From: Gammaproteobacteria bacterium
GTDB taxonomy: Bacteria; Pseudomonadota; Gammaproteobacteria; HK1
Length of the DNA: 64,000 nt
NCBI GenBank assembly: GCA_022824305.1
Contig: JAJEAD010000076.1
Span: 186,001 to 250,000 of the forward strand
Direction: 5' to 3'
Shown here piece by piece: positions 24,489 to 35,529 of this stretch. The notes under the pieces were generated by a model, which ran no database searches, was not told the origin of the DNA, and was given only the letters and a program-made list of their open reading frames with translations. Position 1 is the first letter of the stretch, and each line of letters starts with the position of its first letter. The translations under genes were made by a program, and so were the position numbers.

Positions 24489-25847
24489 TCAGGGCTCCCG
24501 GGAGGTGGCGGGAGCGTGGGGAAGCCAGTGGATCCGCCATCCCGGCTCGTCCGGCGCCGCCTCGAAGCCCCGGCAGACCCACAGGCCCGCGACCGCGGCC
24601 AGCTCTCCGCCGGCGTAGAGCAGGGGCACTCTCCCACGTTCCCAGGGCGGGATGCCCCACTCCTGGAACAGCCGCTTGAGGGTCTGGGAGTGAACGCGCC
24701 CCACCGGGTGGGCCCGCTCTCCGCCCTGCCGGAAGCGCACGATGAGCGCACCCGCGGACACGTGCCGGGCGCAGAGACCCCCTCCGCGATCTGCCTCGGC
24801 CCAGAGCAGTCCATGCTCCAGGGCGAGCGGCGTCGCCATGTCCACCCAGGGCCGCTCGTGCCGGGAGTCGAAGGGCGGCGGCGGGGGTCGGGCATGGAGG
24901 CGCCGGCGGAAACGACGCACTTCGCCTCCCGGCCAGCGGAGCACGGGCGAGGCGTCGCTCGCCGCCCCCATCACTTCGTTCTGGATGCGCCGGAGCTGCC
25001 CGCTGTCGGGCAGGGGCAGACCACGCCCGGAGAGCCAGCAGCGCAGGGCGCCGGCGCGGCGTGCGGAGGACCAGTCGCGGGCGGCATCGATGCGAAAGGC
25101 GCCCTGCGCGTCGACCGCGGTCTCGGCGTCCCGGGCGGCAAGCGGCTCCAGAAGCGACAGGGTCTCGCGCTGATGGGCGGCCGCCCGGGCAAGGGGGGCG
25201 GCGGGGTTCGGCCAGCGCCGGCGCAGCACGGGCATCACTTCCTCGCGCAGGAAGCCCCGGTCCAGGCGGGTATCGGAGTTGCTCGGATCCTCGACATGGG
25301 GCAGCGAGTGCCGGACTGTGTAGGCGCGCAGCACATCGCGCGGCGTATCGAGGAGCGGGCGCCACAGCCAGCCAGGCCCGAAGCGGCGGAGCGGCGGGAT
25401 GCCCGCGAGCCCGGAGGGGCCGCTCCCGCGCAGCATCCGCATGAGCAGCGTCTCCGCGAGGTCTTCCTGGTGGTGTGCGGTAGCGATGACGGTGCCCTCC
25501 CGACATCGCTCGGCGAGCGCCGCATACCGGGCACGCCGGGCCGCCTCTTCCGGACCTCTTCCGGGATGAGCGCCGACGTCCACCGTCATCACGTCCAGGG
25601 GAATGTGATGGTCCTCGCAGAAGCGCCGGCAGTGCCGCACCCAGTCCCGCGACGACGCCTGAAGACGATGGTCGACGTGCACCGCGGACAGTCCCATGGC
25701 GCGGGCAGCCTGGAGTCGGGACAGGAGGTGGAGCAGCGCCACGGAATCCGGACCGCCGCTGTAGGCGACGCGGAGCCGCTTCGCGGGAACGGACGAGAGC
25801 CCGCGCGCGAGGCAATCGAGCAGCCCTTCGTCCGGCTCGCTCTTCAT
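24489..25847 (-). CDS. tilS: tRNA(Ile)-lysidine synthase TilS
   Basis: The 452-residue product has the N-type ATP pyrophosphatase loop S30-G-G-P-D-S35 (VAYSGGPDSVALLHLL), the HVDHRLQASS segment, ATAHHQEDLAETLLMRMLRG and the RPLLDTPRDVLRAYT segment characteristic of TilS, followed by the C-terminal TilS domains. The enzyme converts cytidine 34 of tRNA-Ile(CAU) to lysidine, which lets it read AUA and be charged with isoleucine. It is an essential single-copy gene. Its position next to the accA-dnaE block is typical for gammaproteobacteria, although ppsR and two repeat copies now flank it. Confidence 0.92.
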   Translation of the reverse strand: MKSEPDEGLLDCLARGLSSVPAKRLRVAYSGGPDSVALLHLLSRLQAARAMGLSAVHVDHRLQASSRDWVRHCRRFCEDHHIPLDVMTVDVGAHPGRGPEEAARRARYAALAERCREGTVIATAHHQEDLAETLLMRMLRGSGPSGLAGIPPLRRFGPGWLWRPLLDTPRDVLRAYTVRHSLPHVEDPSNSDTRLDRGFLREEVMPVLRRRWPNPAAPLARAAAHQRETLSLLEPLAARDAETAVDAQGAFRIDAARDWSSARRAGALRCWLSGRGLPLPDSGQLRRIQNEVMGAASDASPVLRWPGGEVRRFRRRLHARPPPPPFDSRHERPWVDMATPLALEHGLLWAEADRGGGLCARHVSAGALIVRFRQGGERAHPVGRVHSQTLKRLFQEWGIPPWERGRVPLLYAGGELAAVAGLWVCRGFEAAPDEPGWRIHWLPHAPATSREP

Positions 25848-25860
25848 CGCGGCCCGGATC

Positions 25861-25951
25861 CAGCCGCAATGTCTCGACGATTTTCGGTAGCTTTGGGCGC
25901 GCAGATGCCGGCTGATTCGCGTCCACAGCAGGAAGTCGGCGAAACGTTGCG
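25861..25951 (+). repeat. Dispersed palindromic repeat, copy B
   Basis: The left half is CAGCCGCAATGTCTCGACGA, then TTTTCGGTAG and GGGCGCGCAGATGCCGGC. The right half is GCTGATTCGCGTCCACAGCA, then GGAAGTCGGCGAAACGTTGC. It is the most compact copy with both conserved halves (about 90 bp). It lies upstream of tilS, between tilS and ppsR. Left CAATGTCTCG and right CGAAACGTTG are inverted repeats. Confidence 0.7.
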
Positions 25952-26077
25952 CTCGGCGTCGCGCGAACGAGAGCCCGGCCGGAGGCGTCGTTCGAGGCCT
26001 CCGGCCGCGGGAATCATGCCTTCACGGGGCACGGTGTGCGCGTGATCGCAGCGCATTCGCTCGCCCCCGCTCCGAGC

Positions 26078-26902
26078 TCAGGGGAAGACACGTCTCTCGA
26101 TGCCCGTGCGATGCAGAATGCTGGTGGCGATCTCTTCGATTGATGCGGTGCTCGAATCGAGGAGCGGAACGCGCTCCCGCCGCAGGAGCGACTCGACCGT
26201 CCTGACCTCCATCCGGCACTGGGTCAAGGAAGCGTAGCGGCTGTCGGGACGACGCTGGCCGCGGATCTGGCACAGCCGCTCGGGCGCGATGGTAAGCCCG
26301 AAGAGGCGCTCCTGGTGCGCCTTCAGCACTTCCGGCAGGGAGTCGCGCTCGACGTCCTCGATCGTGAAGGGATAGTTCGCGGCGCGCACGCCGAACTGCA
26401 TGGAGAGATAGACGCAGGTGGGCGTCTTTCCCGATCGGGAAACGCCCACCAGGATGAGATCCGCCTCACGGTAGCCCTTCAGCCCTTCTCCGTCATCGTG
26501 CTTGAGAGCGAAGTCGACCGCGCTGATGCGCGCGTCGTAGACGGCGCGGTCCACGAGACCGTGGAATCGGCCGGTAGCGTGCGCGGAACCTCGCTGGAGC
26601 TCGTGCTCCAACGGACGCAGGAAGGCGTTGAAAACGTCCAGCACCAGCCCGTCGCTCGCGCTCACCGCACGGTGCAGATCGGAGCCGGTAAGCGTGCTGA
26701 ACACGATGGGGCGCGCGCCGTCCTCGTGCGCGGCGGCGTTGATCCTGTCAACGGCATCCTCCGCCGCCTTCGAGTCCCGCACGAAGGGAATGGTCACCTG
26801 CCGGTACTCGAGGTCGTCGAACTGGGCGAGCAGCGCATGGCCCAGAGTCTCCGCGGTGATTCCGGTGCTGTCGGAGATGAAGAAGACGCTGCGCTTCATC
26901 AC
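26078..26902 (-). CDS. ppsR: Phosphoenolpyruvate synthase regulatory protein (kinase/pyrophosphorylase, DUF299)
   Basis: The 274-residue product matches the DUF299 family: an N-terminal FFISDSTGITAETLGHALLA, a Walker-like loop G153-V-S-R-S-G-K-T160 within DLILVGVSRSGKTPTCVYLS, and YPFTIEDVERDSLPEVL. This family phosphorylates and dephosphorylates a threonine of PEP synthase (or of PPDK) using ADP and phosphate. The ppsA target gene is not in the window. The gene is 19 bases downstream of accA on the same strand and may be co-transcribed with the dnaE-accA block. Two adjacent ATG codons are possible starts. Confidence 0.92.
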   Translation of the reverse strand: MMKRSVFFISDSTGITAETLGHALLAQFDDLEYRQVTIPFVRDSKAAEDAVDRINAAAHEDGARPIVFSTLTGSDLHRAVSASDGLVLDVFNAFLRPLEHELQRGSAHATGRFHGLVDRAVYDARISAVDFALKHDDGEGLKGYREADLILVGVSRSGKTPTCVYLSMQFGVRAANYPFTIEDVERDSLPEVLKAHQERLFGLTIAPERLCQIRGQRRPDSRYASLTQCRMEVRTVESLLRRERVPLLDSSTASIEEIATSILHRTGIERRVFP

Positions 26903-26921
26903 CTGGGCGCCGCGGCGGCGC

Positions 26922-27878
26922 TCACTCCCGGTATCGCCCCATCGTCATGAGGCGGCGGTAGCGCGACTCGAGCATGCGCGTCATGTCCACGGCGTCCAGG
27001 GCGCGCAGCTCCTCGAGGAGCACGCGCTTGAGCTCGCGCGCGCAGGCGTCGGCATCCCGGTGGGCGCCTCCGATCGGCTCCTCGATGACGCGATCGATGA
27101 GCGCGAGCTGCTTCAGACGCTCGGATGTGATCGCCATCGCCTCCGCCGCCTCCGGCGCGCGCTCGGGGACGCGCCACAGGATGGATGCGCAACCCTCCGG
27201 CGAGATCACCGAGTAGGTGCTGTACTGCAGCATCATGACGCGGTCGCCGACTCCGATCGCGAGCGCCCCTCCCGAGCCGCCCTCCCCGATCACGGTGCAG
27301 ACGATGGGAGTGGCCAGCGTGGCCATCTCGAAGAGGTTTCGTGCGATGGCTTCGCTCTGGCCGCGCTCCTCCGCTCCCACTCCGGGATAGGCCCCCGGGG
27401 TGTCGATGAAGGTCAGCACGGGGAGCCCGAAGCGGGCGCCGAGGCGCATGAGGCGCAGCGCCTTTCGATACCCCTCCGGGCCGGGCATCCCGAAGCGGCG
27501 GTCGAGCTTTTCCTTGGTGCTTCGGCCCTTCTGGTGGCCGACCACGACTACCGCCCGCCCTTCGAGACGGCACAGCCCTCCCACCACCGCCGGATCGTCG
27601 GCGTAGCTCCGGTCTCCGTGCAGCTCCTCGAAGTCGGTGAAGACGCGCTGGAGATAGTCCAGGGTGTAGGGGCGCTCCGGATGTCGCGCAAGCTGCGCAA
27701 TCTGCCACGCCGAGAGCTTCGAGAACGTAGACCGGGTGAGCTCCCGACTCTTGCGCTCCAGGCGCGCGACCTCCTCTTCGATGTCGAGGCCCGGCTCCGC
27801 CTCGACTCGCCGCAGCTCCTCAATCTTGTCTTCGAGCTCGGCAATGGGTTTCTCGAAGTCGAGGAGGTTGCGATTCAT
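26922..27878 (-). CDS. accA: Acetyl-CoA carboxylase carboxyltransferase subunit alpha
   Basis: The 318-residue product has the typical coiled N-terminus ([19 protein letters not shown]) and the crotonase-fold CT domain with [52 protein letters not shown] and [19 protein letters not shown]. It transfers carboxylate from carboxybiotin to acetyl-CoA together with AccD, the first step of fatty acid synthesis. Its ATG overlaps the dnaE stop (ATGA), so the two are translationally coupled. The dnaE-accA order is conserved in gammaproteobacteria. Confidence 0.95.
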   Translation of the reverse strand: MNRNLLDFEKPIAELEDKIEELRRVEAEPGLDIEEEVARLERKSRELTRSTFSKLSAWQIAQLARHPERPYTLDYLQRVFTDFEELHGDRSYADDPAVVGGLCRLEGRAVVVVGHQKGRSTKEKLDRRFGMPGPEGYRKALRLMRLGARFGLPVLTFIDTPGAYPGVGAEERGQSEAIARNLFEMATLATPIVCTVIGEGGSGGALAIGVGDRVMMLQYSTYSVISPEGCASILWRVPERAPEAAEAMAITSERLKQLALIDRVIEEPIGGAHRDADACARELKRVLLEELRALDAVDMTRMLESRYRRLMTMGRYRE

Positions 27879-30800
27879 CGGTACTCCAGGGAGACGCGGT
27901 CCTGACCGGCCAGTTCTTCGAGCCGGTTCAGCAGCTCTTCGGTGGGCCGCACCCGCCACCGGTCGCCCAGGGGCATTCTCACCCGGGCGTCGTGCCTGCG
28001 GTAGTCTATGCACACTGGGGTGGCTCCGCTCGGGGTACTCCTCATGGCCTCGGCCATCGAGCGCAGCAGAACGCCGTTCCCTCCGGCGTCGTCGAGACGC
28101 ACCGCAATGCGCTTCGCTCTCGAGGCCCGTGCGTCCTCCAGGTCGAAGATACGTTCCACGGTGATGGAGTTGGCGCCACTGCGTTCGTCGGCTCCGACCT
28201 GCCCTTCCAGGACCAGAAGCCGGTCCCTCACGAGCAGCTCCCGGTACTTCTGGTAGGCCTCGGCGTAGACCACCGCCTCCACGCGCGCACTCCGGTCATC
28301 CAGACCGACGACCGCCATGCGTCCCTTTCGGCTGTTCATGACCCGCAGCCCCACGACCAGCCCCGCCACCACCACGTCCCGGCCCGTCGAGGCGTCGAGG
28401 GCGTCGAGGCTCATGGTCGCGATCTCGGCGAGCTCCGATTCGAACCGGGTGATCGGATGGCCGCTGAGATAGACGCCGAGCACTTCCTTCTCGCTCCGCA
28501 GACGCTCGTGATCCGGCCATTCCGGAACCTCGGCGTATGAGCGCCCTCCTTCGCTGGCGAGCGCGGCGCCTCCGAAGAGGTCGTCCTGCCCGGCGACCGC
28601 ATCGCGACTGTGCTGCTCGGCGGCGGCCATCGCCCGGCTCAGGGTGGCAGCCATGGCGGCGCGCGTGGGGCCGAGGCGGTCGAAGGCCCCGGAGTTGATC
28701 AGCGCTTCCAGGGCCCGGCGATTGACCCGCCGTGCATCCACCCGGCGACAGAAATCGAAGAGATCCTCGAAGGGTCCGTTCGCGCTCCGTTCCGCGACGA
28801 TGGCCGCAACCGCGTTCTCGCCCATCCCCTTCAGCGCCCCCAGGCCGTAGCGGATGGTGCCGGCATCGGCGACCGTGAAGGCGTGCTCGCACTCGTTGAC
28901 GTCGGGGGGCGACACGTGGAGGGCGATGTTCCGGCACTCGTCGACGAGAATCACCACCTTGTCGGTGTTGTCCATGTCCGCCGACAGCACCGCGGCCATG
29001 AACGCGGCGGGGTAGTGGGCCTTGAGCCACGCCGTCTGGTAGCCGATGAGCGCGTATGCGGCGGAGTGAGCGCGGTTGAAGCCGTAGCCGGCGAACTTCT
29101 CCATCAGATCGAAGATTCCGCTCGCGAGGTTGGCGGACACCGAGCGTTCCCTTGCCCCGTCGAGAAACACGGCCCGTTGCTTCGCCATCTCCTCCGGCTG
29201 CTTCTTGCCCATTGCCTTGCGAAGCACGTCGGCGCCGCCCAGGGTATAGCCGGCCAGGACCTGAGCGATTTGCATGACCTGCTCCTGGTAGAGGATCACG
29301 CCGTAGGTGGACTTGAGAATCGGCTCCAGCTCGGGGTGCGGATAGTGCACGGGCACCCGCCCCTGCTTGCGGTCGATGAAGTCCTCGACCATTCCCGACT
29401 GCTGCGGACCCGGGCGTATGAGGGCGTTCAACGCGGCGAGATCATCGAAGGTATCGGGAACCAGGCGCCGGATGAGGTCCTTGCACAGGCGTGACTCGAG
29501 CTGGAACACCGCGGTGGTCGCCGCGCGCTGGATCAAGGCATAGGTTGCGGCATCGTCGAGCGGGATCCTGGCGATGTCGAGCGGGTCCTCGCCGTCGGCC
29601 GAACGCTGCATGTTGATGCTGCGTACCGCCCAATCGATGATGGTCAGCGTGCGAAGGCCGAGGAAGTCGAACTTCACCAGCCCCACCGCCTCCACGTCGT
29701 CCTTGTCGAACTGGGTTACGAGCGTGCCGTCCGGCTCCCGGTACAGAGCGGTGTACTCCGTGAGCGCGCGAGGAGCGATGACCACGCCTCCGGCGTGGCG
29801 TCCCGCATTGCGGGCGATGCCCTCGAGCCTGCGGGCAAGGTCGATGATGGCGCGCGCATCCTCGTCCTCTTCGTAGTGCTTCCGGAAGGCCTCTTCCGCG
29901 AGGGCGCGCTCGAGCGTCATGCCGAGCTCGAAGGGGATCAGCTTGGCGAGCTGATCGATGTAGCCGAACGGGAAACCGAGCACTCGCCCTACGTCGCGCA
30001 CCACGGCCCGCGCCGCCATCGTCCCGAAAGTGATGATCTGGGCTACCCGTTCCCCACCCGCCCCATCGGGACCATGCCGCCGCGCGACGTACTCGATCAC
30101 CCGATCCCGCCCTTCCATGCAGAAATCGATGTCGAAATCGGGTAGCGACACCCGTTCGGGGTTGAGGAATCGCTCGAAGAGCAGCGCGTGCTCGATGGGG
30201 TCGAGATCGGTGATTCCGAGCGCATAGCCCGCCAGCGATCCCGCGCCGGAACCCCGGCCGGGGCCGACGGGCACTCCGTTCTCCCTCGCCCAGCGGGTGA
30301 AGTCCGCGACGATGAGGAAGTACCCGGCAAAGCCCATGCGGACTATGACGTCGATCTCCATCTCCAGACGGGTCTCGTACTCGGCGGGCGCTGCCGCCGA
30401 CCCTCCCCTCCCCGAGAGGCGGGCCTCGAGACCGGCCCGAGCCTGGCTCCGAAGGCATCCCTCGACCGTGCTGCCCGCTTCCACCGGAAAGTCGGGCAGG
30501 TGGTCCTCGCCGAGCTCGAGCTCCAGGTTGCAGCGCTGCGCAATCTCCACGCTGTTCTCCACCGCCTCCGGCATGTCGGCGAAGAGCTCGGCCATCTCCC
30601 CCGGGGTGCGCAGGTACTGCTGCTCGGAGTAGCGCCGGACACGGCGTGGATCGTCCAGCGTGCGGCCGTCCTGGATGCACACCCGTGCCTCGTGGGCCTC
30701 GAAGTCCTCCCGCCGGAGAAAGCGAACCTGGTTGGTTGCGACTACCGCGCCGCCGAACTCGAGCGCCAGGTCCAGCACCCGATCGATGTACTCCTCCTCG

Positions 30801-31327
30801 TGCTCACGACCGGTGCGGTGAACTTCCAGGTAGTAGCGATCGGGGAAGACGCGCAGCCAGCGCTCCACCCGCCGGCGCGCCACATCCGCCCGGCCCGCGA
30901 GAAGCGCCTGGCCGACATCCCCCTGCACGCCTCCGGAAATCGCGATCAGACCCGGAACCTCAGCGGCCAGCCAGGTCGGATCGAGCATGGGAGTGCTCTC
31001 GACCCGGCCTTCCACGTAGGTTCGCGACACGATTTGCGCGAGTCGCGTGTACCCGTCCCGGTCCTGGCAGAGCAGGATCAGTCGCGCCGGCACGCCGGGA
31101 TCGTAGTCGTTGGGCAAGGCGAGGTCGGCGCCGACGATCGGCTTGACGCCCGCCGCGCTTGCCGCCCGGTAGAACTTGACGGTGGAGAACAGGTTGCCGC
31201 TCTCGGCCACCGCGAGCGCCGGGATCTCCGCCGAAACGCATGCCTCGACCAGGGGCCGGATGCGCACGATGCTGTCGACGAGCGAGTACTCGGTGCGCAG
31301 GCTGAGGTGAACGAAGGGTGCGGGCAT
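27875..31327 (-). CDS. dnaE: DNA polymerase III alpha subunit
   Basis: The 1150-residue product is a full-length DnaE1. It has an N-terminal PHP domain ([19 protein letters not shown]), the palm segment with [20 protein letters not shown] and [18 protein letters not shown] (catalytic aspartates in the DIDF context), [13 protein letters not shown], helix-hairpin-helix and beta-clamp binding regions (QDDLFGG), and a C-terminal OB-fold ([12 protein letters not shown]). It is the replicative polymerase core. It starts 105 bases downstream of the rnhB stop and overlaps accA. Length and motifs are normal. Confidence 0.96.
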   Translation of the reverse strand: MPAPFVHLSLRTEYSLVDSIVRIRPLVEACVSAEIPALAVAESGNLFSTVKFYRAASAAGVKPIVGADLALPNDYDPGVPARLILLCQDRDGYTRLAQIVSRTYVEGRVESTPMLDPTWLAAEVPGLIAISGGVQGDVGQALLAGRADVARRRVERWLRVFPDRYYLEVHRTGREHEEEYIDRVLDLALEFGGAVVATNQVRFLRREDFEAHEARVCIQDGRTLDDPRRVRRYSEQQYLRTPGEMAELFADMPEAVENSVEIAQRCNLELELGEDHLPDFPVEAGSTVEGCLRSQARAGLEARLSGRGGSAAAPAEYETRLEMEIDVIVRMGFAGYFLIVADFTRWARENGVPVGPGRGSGAGSLAGYALGITDLDPIEHALLFERFLNPERVSLPDFDIDFCMEGRDRVIEYVARRHGPDGAGGERVAQIITFGTMAARAVVRDVGRVLGFPFGYIDQLAKLIPFELGMTLERALAEEAFRKHYEEDEDARAIIDLARRLEGIARNAGRHAGGVVIAPRALTEYTALYREPDGTLVTQFDKDDVEAVGLVKFDFLGLRTLTIIDWAVRSINMQRSADGEDPLDIARIPLDDAATYALIQRAATTAVFQLESRLCKDLIRRLVPDTFDDLAALNALIRPGPQQSGMVEDFIDRKQGRVPVHYPHPELEPILKSTYGVILYQEQVMQIAQVLAGYTLGGADVLRKAMGKKQPEEMAKQRAVFLDGARERSVSANLASGIFDLMEKFAGYGFNRAHSAAYALIGYQTAWLKAHYPAAFMAAVLSADMDNTDKVVILVDECRNIALHVSPPDVNECEHAFTVADAGTIRYGLGALKGMGENAVAAIVAERSANGPFEDLFDFCRRVDARRVNRRALEALINSGAFDRLGPTRAAMAATLSRAMAAAEQHSRDAVAGQDDLFGGAALASEGGRSYAEVPEWPDHERLRSEKEVLGVYLSGHPITRFESELAEIATMSLDALDASTGRDVVVAGLVVGLRVMNSRKGRMAVVGLDDRSARVEAVVYAEAYQKYRELLVRDRLLVLEGQVGADERSGANSITVERIFDLEDARASRAKRIAVRLDDAGGNGVLLRSMAEAMRSTPSGATPVCIDYRRHDARVRMPLGDRWRVRPTEELLNRLEELAGQDRVSLEYR

Positions 31328-31432
31328 GACGGTACGCGGCGGGCAGGCCCCAATCTTAGCGCGAGCGTGGCCCGGAGAGGCCCCGCGCGGAAACCTGGCC
31401 GTCGCCTTCGCGGCTCCTGGCGCGCGCGCTCT

Positions 31433-32011
31433 CTACGGGATGAGGTCCAGGAGACGGCGTACCGGTGCAAAGGTGCGCCGGTGGACGGGGCACGGCCCGT
31501 GGCGCTCGAGCGCCCGCCGGTGGGCGGGGGTGGGATAGCCCTTGTTGGAGGCGAAGCCGTACTCGGGATACTGCCGGTCGAGGCGCACCATCTCGCGATC
31601 GCGCGCCACCTTGGCGATTATCGACGCGGCGGATATCTCCGGCACGAGGGCATCCCCCGAAACGATGCTCCGAACCTCGCAGTCGAGATCGGGAACCCGA
31701 TTCCCGTCCACGAGGACCCGGGTAGGCGACGGAGACAGGGCCTCCACCGCGCGCCTCATCGCCAGCAGGCTCGCGCGCAGTATGTCGAGCTCCTCTATCT
31801 CCTCCACAGTGGCGCTGGCGACCGCCAGGGTCCGGGCCCTTGCCCGGATGGCGGCGTCGAGGCGCTCGCGCGCGCGAGGCGTTAGGAGCTTGGAATCCGC
31901 AAGCCCGTCCACCGGCCGATGCCGGTGGAGCACCACTGCCGCCGCCACGACGGGGCCGGCGAGGGGGCCCCTTCCCGCCTCGTCCACTCCCGCGAGCACT
32001 ACAGGACGCAT
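31433..32011 (-). CDS. rnhB: Ribonuclease HII
   Basis: The 192-residue product begins [20 protein letters not shown], where D10 and E11 are the first catalytic acidic residues, and continues with [34 protein letters not shown] (next acidic residue) and [20 protein letters not shown]. RNase HII incises RNA-DNA junctions, removing ribonucleotides from the chromosome. Length is normal. The start at 32011 is the ATG just before the conserved strand; the frame upstream is non-homologous and overlaps lpxB. The lpxB-rnhB-dnaE order is standard. Confidence 0.94.
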   Translation of the reverse strand: MRPVVLAGVDEAGRGPLAGPVVAAAVVLHRHRPVDGLADSKLLTPRARERLDAAIRARARTLAVASATVEEIEELDILRASLLAMRRAVEALSPSPTRVLVDGNRVPDLDCEVRSIVSGDALVPEISAASIIAKVARDREMVRLDRQYPEYGFASNKGYPTPAHRRALERHGPCPVHRRTFAPVRRLLDLIP

Positions 32012-32072
32012 CGTGTCTTCTCGATGGGGGTGACGCGCGGACGGCGGACACCCGCGCACGGTCGAACCGCTC

Positions 32073-33221
32073 TCACCGCCGGCGGGGAAGGTCGGACAGG
32101 AGCCCGAGGACGGCGCTGGCTGCGCTGCGACTGGCGTTGTTGCGCAGGGTCCGATGAATCGAGCTGAACTCCGACTCCAGCGCCGGCAGCTCCTTCGGAT
32201 GCTCCAGGTAGCGAAGCACGGCCGCTCCGAGGTTCTCGCCCGTCGCCCGTTCCTGCAGAAGCTCGGGAACCAGCGCCCGTCCCGCGAGCAGATTGGGAAG
32301 GCCGACATGGGAAACGTGCAGCAGCCTGCGCCCTATCGCCCAGGTGACGGCAAGGGTTCGGTAGGTGATGACCATGGGACGTCGATGGAGAAGCGCCTCG
32401 AGGGTGGCGGTCCCCGACGCGAGCAGCACCGCATCGGCCGCGGACATCGCGGACCACGAGTCCCCGTCGAGAATGAGGACATCGAGCCCGCGTCCCCGCT
32501 CCTCGAGCACGTCTTCGAAGTGGCGCCGCAACGATGGGCTCGCGATCGGGACCACGAAGCGGATGCCCTCCCGCCGGGCCGCCAGCCAGAGCGCGGCTTC
32601 CACCATGGGGCCGGTGAGCTGGCTCAACTCCGACCTGCGGCTCCCCGGCAGCAGGGCGATCACGTCACCGTGCCGCGGCAGGTCGAGGTGTCGCCTCGCC
32701 GCCTCGCGATCCGGTGGACTCGGGATCGCGTCCGCGGTGGGATGCCCCACGAATGTCGCCCGGACTCCGTGGTCCGCGTAGAAGTCGGGCTCGAAGGGGA
32801 ACAGGGCGAGCAGGAGGTCGGCCGCGCGCGCGATCTTTCTCACCCGGTAACGCCGCCACGCCCAGACCGACGGGCTCACGTAGTGCACCGTGCGTATGCC
32901 CGCCCGCCGAAGCCGAACCTCCAGCGCGAGGTTGAAATCGGGCGCGTCGACCCCGACGAACACGTCCGGCGGGTCCGCGATCCAGGCGCGCGCGAGGCGG
33001 TTGCGCACGGGCAGGAGCGCGAAGTAGCGGGGCACCGCTTCCACCAGTCCGGCGACGGAGAGTCGCTCCATCGGGTAGAGGCAGCGGCAGCCCTCCTCGA
33101 CCATCGCGGGGCCCGCGATGCCCTCGAAGCGCGCGTGCGGGTTGCGCTCTCTCAAGGCCCGGATGAGTCCGGCCCCCAGGCGATCTCCGGAAAGCTCTCC
33201 CGCGACCAGTGCTACCCGCAC
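32073..33221 (-). CDS. lpxB: Lipid-A-disaccharide synthase
   Basis: The 382-residue product has the GT-B-type LpxB fold with N-terminal [55 protein letters not shown] (the diagnostic SPSVWAW) and a C-terminal [20 protein letters not shown]. It condenses UDP-2,3-diacylglucosamine and lipid X to give the lipid A disaccharide at the inner face of the cytoplasmic membrane. It lies 15 bases after lpxA. The usual serine in the GE(A/L)SGD motif is present, and the length is normal. Confidence 0.95.
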   Translation of the reverse strand: MRVALVAGELSGDRLGAGLIRALRERNPHARFEGIAGPAMVEEGCRCLYPMERLSVAGLVEAVPRYFALLPVRNRLARAWIADPPDVFVGVDAPDFNLALEVRLRRAGIRTVHYVSPSVWAWRRYRVRKIARAADLLLALFPFEPDFYADHGVRATFVGHPTADAIPSPPDREAARRHLDLPRHGDVIALLPGSRRSELSQLTGPMVEAALWLAARREGIRFVVPIASPSLRRHFEDVLEERGRGLDVLILDGDSWSAMSAADAVLLASGTATLEALLHRRPMVITYRTLAVTWAIGRRLLHVSHVGLPNLLAGRALVPELLQERATGENLGAAVLRYLEHPKELPALESEFSSIHRTLRNNASRSAASAVLGLLSDLPRRR

Positions 33222-33236
33222 CGCCCCTCCGCGCGA

Positions 33237-34004
33237 CTAGCGCACGATTCCCCGCTTCGAACGCATGAGGAACTCCCGCAGCGCGCCCACCTCGGGGGAC
33301 CGCTCGGCCGCCTCCGACAGCAGCGCGACCGCCTGCTCGACGCCGTAGCCCTGTCGATAGACGACCCGATAGGCGCGCCGCAGTTCGCGGATCTGCTCGG
33401 GGAGATATCCCCGGCGCTTCAGGCCTTCGCGATTCAGTCCGTGGGGGCGAGCGAAGTTGCCCGCGACGGTCACGTAGGGGGGCACGTCCTTGAGAATTAC
33501 GCTTCCCATCGCCGAGAAGCTGTGCGAACCGATTGCGCAGAACTGGTGCACCACACTGAAGGCCCCGAAGGTGACGCAGTCGCCGACCTCGACGTGGCCG
33601 GCGAGGGTGGTTCCATTCGCCATGACATTGTCGGAACCGATCGTGCAATCGTGGGCCAGGTGCACGTAGGCCATGATCCAGTTCCGGTCTCCCACCCGGG
33701 TCACGCCGCTCGCCCGGGTTCCCCGGTTGAAGGTGCAGAATTCACGAATGACGTTGTCGTCGCCGATTTCCAGGCGAGTGGCTTCGCCCCCGAATTTCTT
33801 GTCCTGGGGCTCCTCGCCGAGGGAGCTGAACTGGAATATCCGGTTGTTCCGGCCAATGGTGGTCGGCCCGCGGATCACGACGTGCGGACCGATTCGCGTC
33901 CCCGCTCCGATGGATACCCCGGCATCAATGATCGCTCCCGGCCCGACCTCCACGTCTTCGGCGAGTCGAGCGGATGCATCGACGATCGCGCCCGGGTGGA
34001 TCAT
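33237..34004 (-). CDS. lpxA: UDP-N-acetylglucosamine acyltransferase
   Basis: The 255-residue left-handed beta-helix protein shows hexapeptide repeats throughout (VEVGPGAIIDAGVSIGAGTR, IGPHVVIRGPTTIGRNNRIF), the catalytic-histidine segment NWIMAYVHLAHDCTIGSDNV and the C-terminal helical part ending RSKRGIVR. LpxA transfers a 3-hydroxyacyl chain from ACP to UDP-GlcNAc, the first step of lipid A synthesis. The ATG overlaps the fabZ stop (ATGA). Size and context in lpxD-fabZ-lpxA-lpxB are standard. Confidence 0.96.
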   Translation of the reverse strand: MIHPGAIVDASARLAEDVEVGPGAIIDAGVSIGAGTRIGPHVVIRGPTTIGRNNRIFQFSSLGEEPQDKKFGGEATRLEIGDDNVIREFCTFNRGTRASGVTRVGDRNWIMAYVHLAHDCTIGSDNVMANGTTLAGHVEVGDCVTFGAFSVVHQFCAIGSHSFSAMGSVILKDVPPYVTVAGNFARPHGLNREGLKRRGYLPEQIRELRRAYRVVYRQGYGVEQAVALLSEAAERSPEVGALREFLMRSKRGIVR

Positions 34005-34450
34005 TCACCGAGCGTCCGCAATGCTCCCATGAGCTCGGCGTGGGCCACCACCTTGTCGTCGACCAGGGCCCGGGACCGCACTTTCCAGACGCCGCGAATG
34101 GCTCTCACCCGCCGCACTTCCACCAGCATCTGGTCGCCGGGCACGACCGGATGCCTGAAGCGCGCCCCGTCCACGCCGACGAAGTAGTAGATCGAGTCCG
34201 ACGGCGGGAGTTCCGCCAGGGAACGCAGCGCGAGGACCCCCGTCGCCTGCGCCATCGCTTCGAGGATGAGCACCGCCGGCATCACGGGCCGACCGGGGAA
34301 GTGCCCCGGGAAGAAGGGCTCGTTTATCGTGACGTTCTTGAGCGCGAGCACCGATTCGCCGGGCGTGCACTCCAGGATCCGATCGATGAGCAGCATCGGG
34401 TAGCGGTGCGGCAGGTACTCGAGGACCTTGGCGATGTCCATGTCGCTCAT
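34001..34450 (-). CDS. fabZ: 3-hydroxyacyl-ACP dehydratase FabZ
   Basis: The 149-residue hot-dog-fold protein starts [20 protein letters not shown] and contains the catalytic H50 and E64 in [20 protein letters not shown] followed by LEAMAQATG. FabZ dehydrates 3-hydroxyacyl-ACPs in fatty acid elongation. Its placement between lpxD and lpxA balances use of 3-hydroxyacyl-ACP between phospholipid and lipid A. Both ends overlap their neighbours as ATGA, so lpxD-fabZ-lpxA are translationally coupled. The longer upstream frame is inside lpxD. Confidence 0.95.
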   Translation of the reverse strand: MSDMDIAKVLEYLPHRYPMLLIDRILECTPGESVLALKNVTINEPFFPGHFPGRPVMPAVLILEAMAQATGVLALRSLAELPPSDSIYYFVGVDGARFRHPVVPGDQMLVEVRRVRAIRGVWKVRSRALVDDKVVAHAELMGALRTLGE

Positions 34451-35508
34451 GCCTGCTCCCCGGAGCCCGAGGGCCCGACGTCGTCGTCCCGTCCGAGCCC
34501 GAGCCGATCCTCGAGGCGGCGGATTCGGCGAGCCATCCTGTCGAGCTGGCGCATCCTCGCGACGTTCCTGCGCCACTCCCGGTTGGCCTGAATCGGCATT
34601 CCGGAAGAATAGACTCCGGGAGTCCGGATCGAGTTGGGAACGGCCGACGTGGCGGTGAGGTGAACGTCATCCGCCACCCGGATGTGACCGGCGATCGATG
34701 CGGCTCCTCCGATCGTGCAACGCCGGCCGATTCTCGCGCTGCCGCCGATCGCCACGCAGGCCGCGATCGCGGTATGCGCGCCGATGTGGACGTTGTGAGC
34801 GATCTGAATGAGATTGTCGAGCTTCACTCCGTCCTCGATTACCGTGTCTTCCAACGCGCCCCGGTCCACCGTGGTGTTGGCGCCGATTTCGACGTCATTC
34901 CCGATGACGACTCCACCGAGTTGAGGGACCTTGATCCATGCGCCGTCGTCGTTCGCAATGCCGAATCCGTCCGCCCCGATGACCACGCCGGGATGTACGA
35001 GTACGCGTTCTCCCAGGATGGCACGACAGCATATCGTAACGTTCGCAATGAGAACCGTTCCGGCGCCGATATCGACCGCTCCCTCGATCACACAGCCGGG
35101 ACCGATGGTTGCGTCCTCTCCCACGCTGACGAGAGACCCGATCACGCATCCCGCACCCACCGTGACGCTCGGGGCAACCCGCGCCCCCTCCCCTACGCTG
35201 GCGCTGCGGTGCACGCCCCCGGGGGGCGAGGGAGCGGCGGTCAGCAGCGCCGCCGCCCGCGCGTATCCGGCGTAAGGGTTGCGCATGATCAGGCAGGCGG
35301 TGGGAGATTCCTCGGCGAACTCCCGTTCCAGGAGCACCGCTGACGCGCGAGTCCTCGAAAGGTCGGAGCGATACCGGCGATTGTGAAGAAAGCTCAGATC
35401 ACCGAGCCCGGCGCCGGCCAGGGTAGCCACCCCGTCGATGCGGCGCTCCGGATCGCCGCACAACTCGGCGCCGATCAGTTCGGCGAGCTCCCCCAGCTTG
35501 AATCCCAA
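34447..35508 (-). CDS. lpxD: UDP-3-O-(3-hydroxyacyl)glucosamine N-acyltransferase
   Basis: The 353-residue product has an N-terminal uridine-binding domain (FKLGELAELIGAELCGDPER, FLHNRRYRSDL), a hexapeptide beta-helix domain (SVGEGARVAPSVTVGAGCVI), the catalytic-histidine segment VKLDNLIQIAHNVHIGAHTA and a C-terminal helix. LpxD adds the second, N-linked 3-hydroxyacyl chain to UDP-3-O-acyl-glucosamine. It lies 21 bases after skp and overlaps fabZ. All family landmarks are present at normal spacing. Confidence 0.95.
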   Translation of the reverse strand: MGFKLGELAELIGAELCGDPERRIDGVATLAGAGLGDLSFLHNRRYRSDLSRTRASAVLLEREFAEESPTACLIMRNPYAGYARAAALLTAAPSPPGGVHRSASVGEGARVAPSVTVGAGCVIGSLVSVGEDATIGPGCVIEGAVDIGAGTVLIANVTICCRAILGERVLVHPGVVIGADGFGIANDDGAWIKVPQLGGVVIGNDVEIGANTTVDRGALEDTVIEDGVKLDNLIQIAHNVHIGAHTAIAACVAIGGSARIGRRCTIGGAASIAGHIRVADDVHLTATSAVPNSIRTPGVYSSGMPIQANREWRRNVARMRQLDRMARRIRRLEDRLGLGRDDDVGPSGSGEQA

Positions 35509-35529
35509 GGCACGCGCACCTCAATGCAA

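Noticed and set aside
33237..33260. Another repeat-family end (CTAGCGCACGATTCCCCGC) at the lpxA stop
   Set aside because: The match is short and its sequence is explained by the conserved LpxA C-terminal residues RSKRGIVR.
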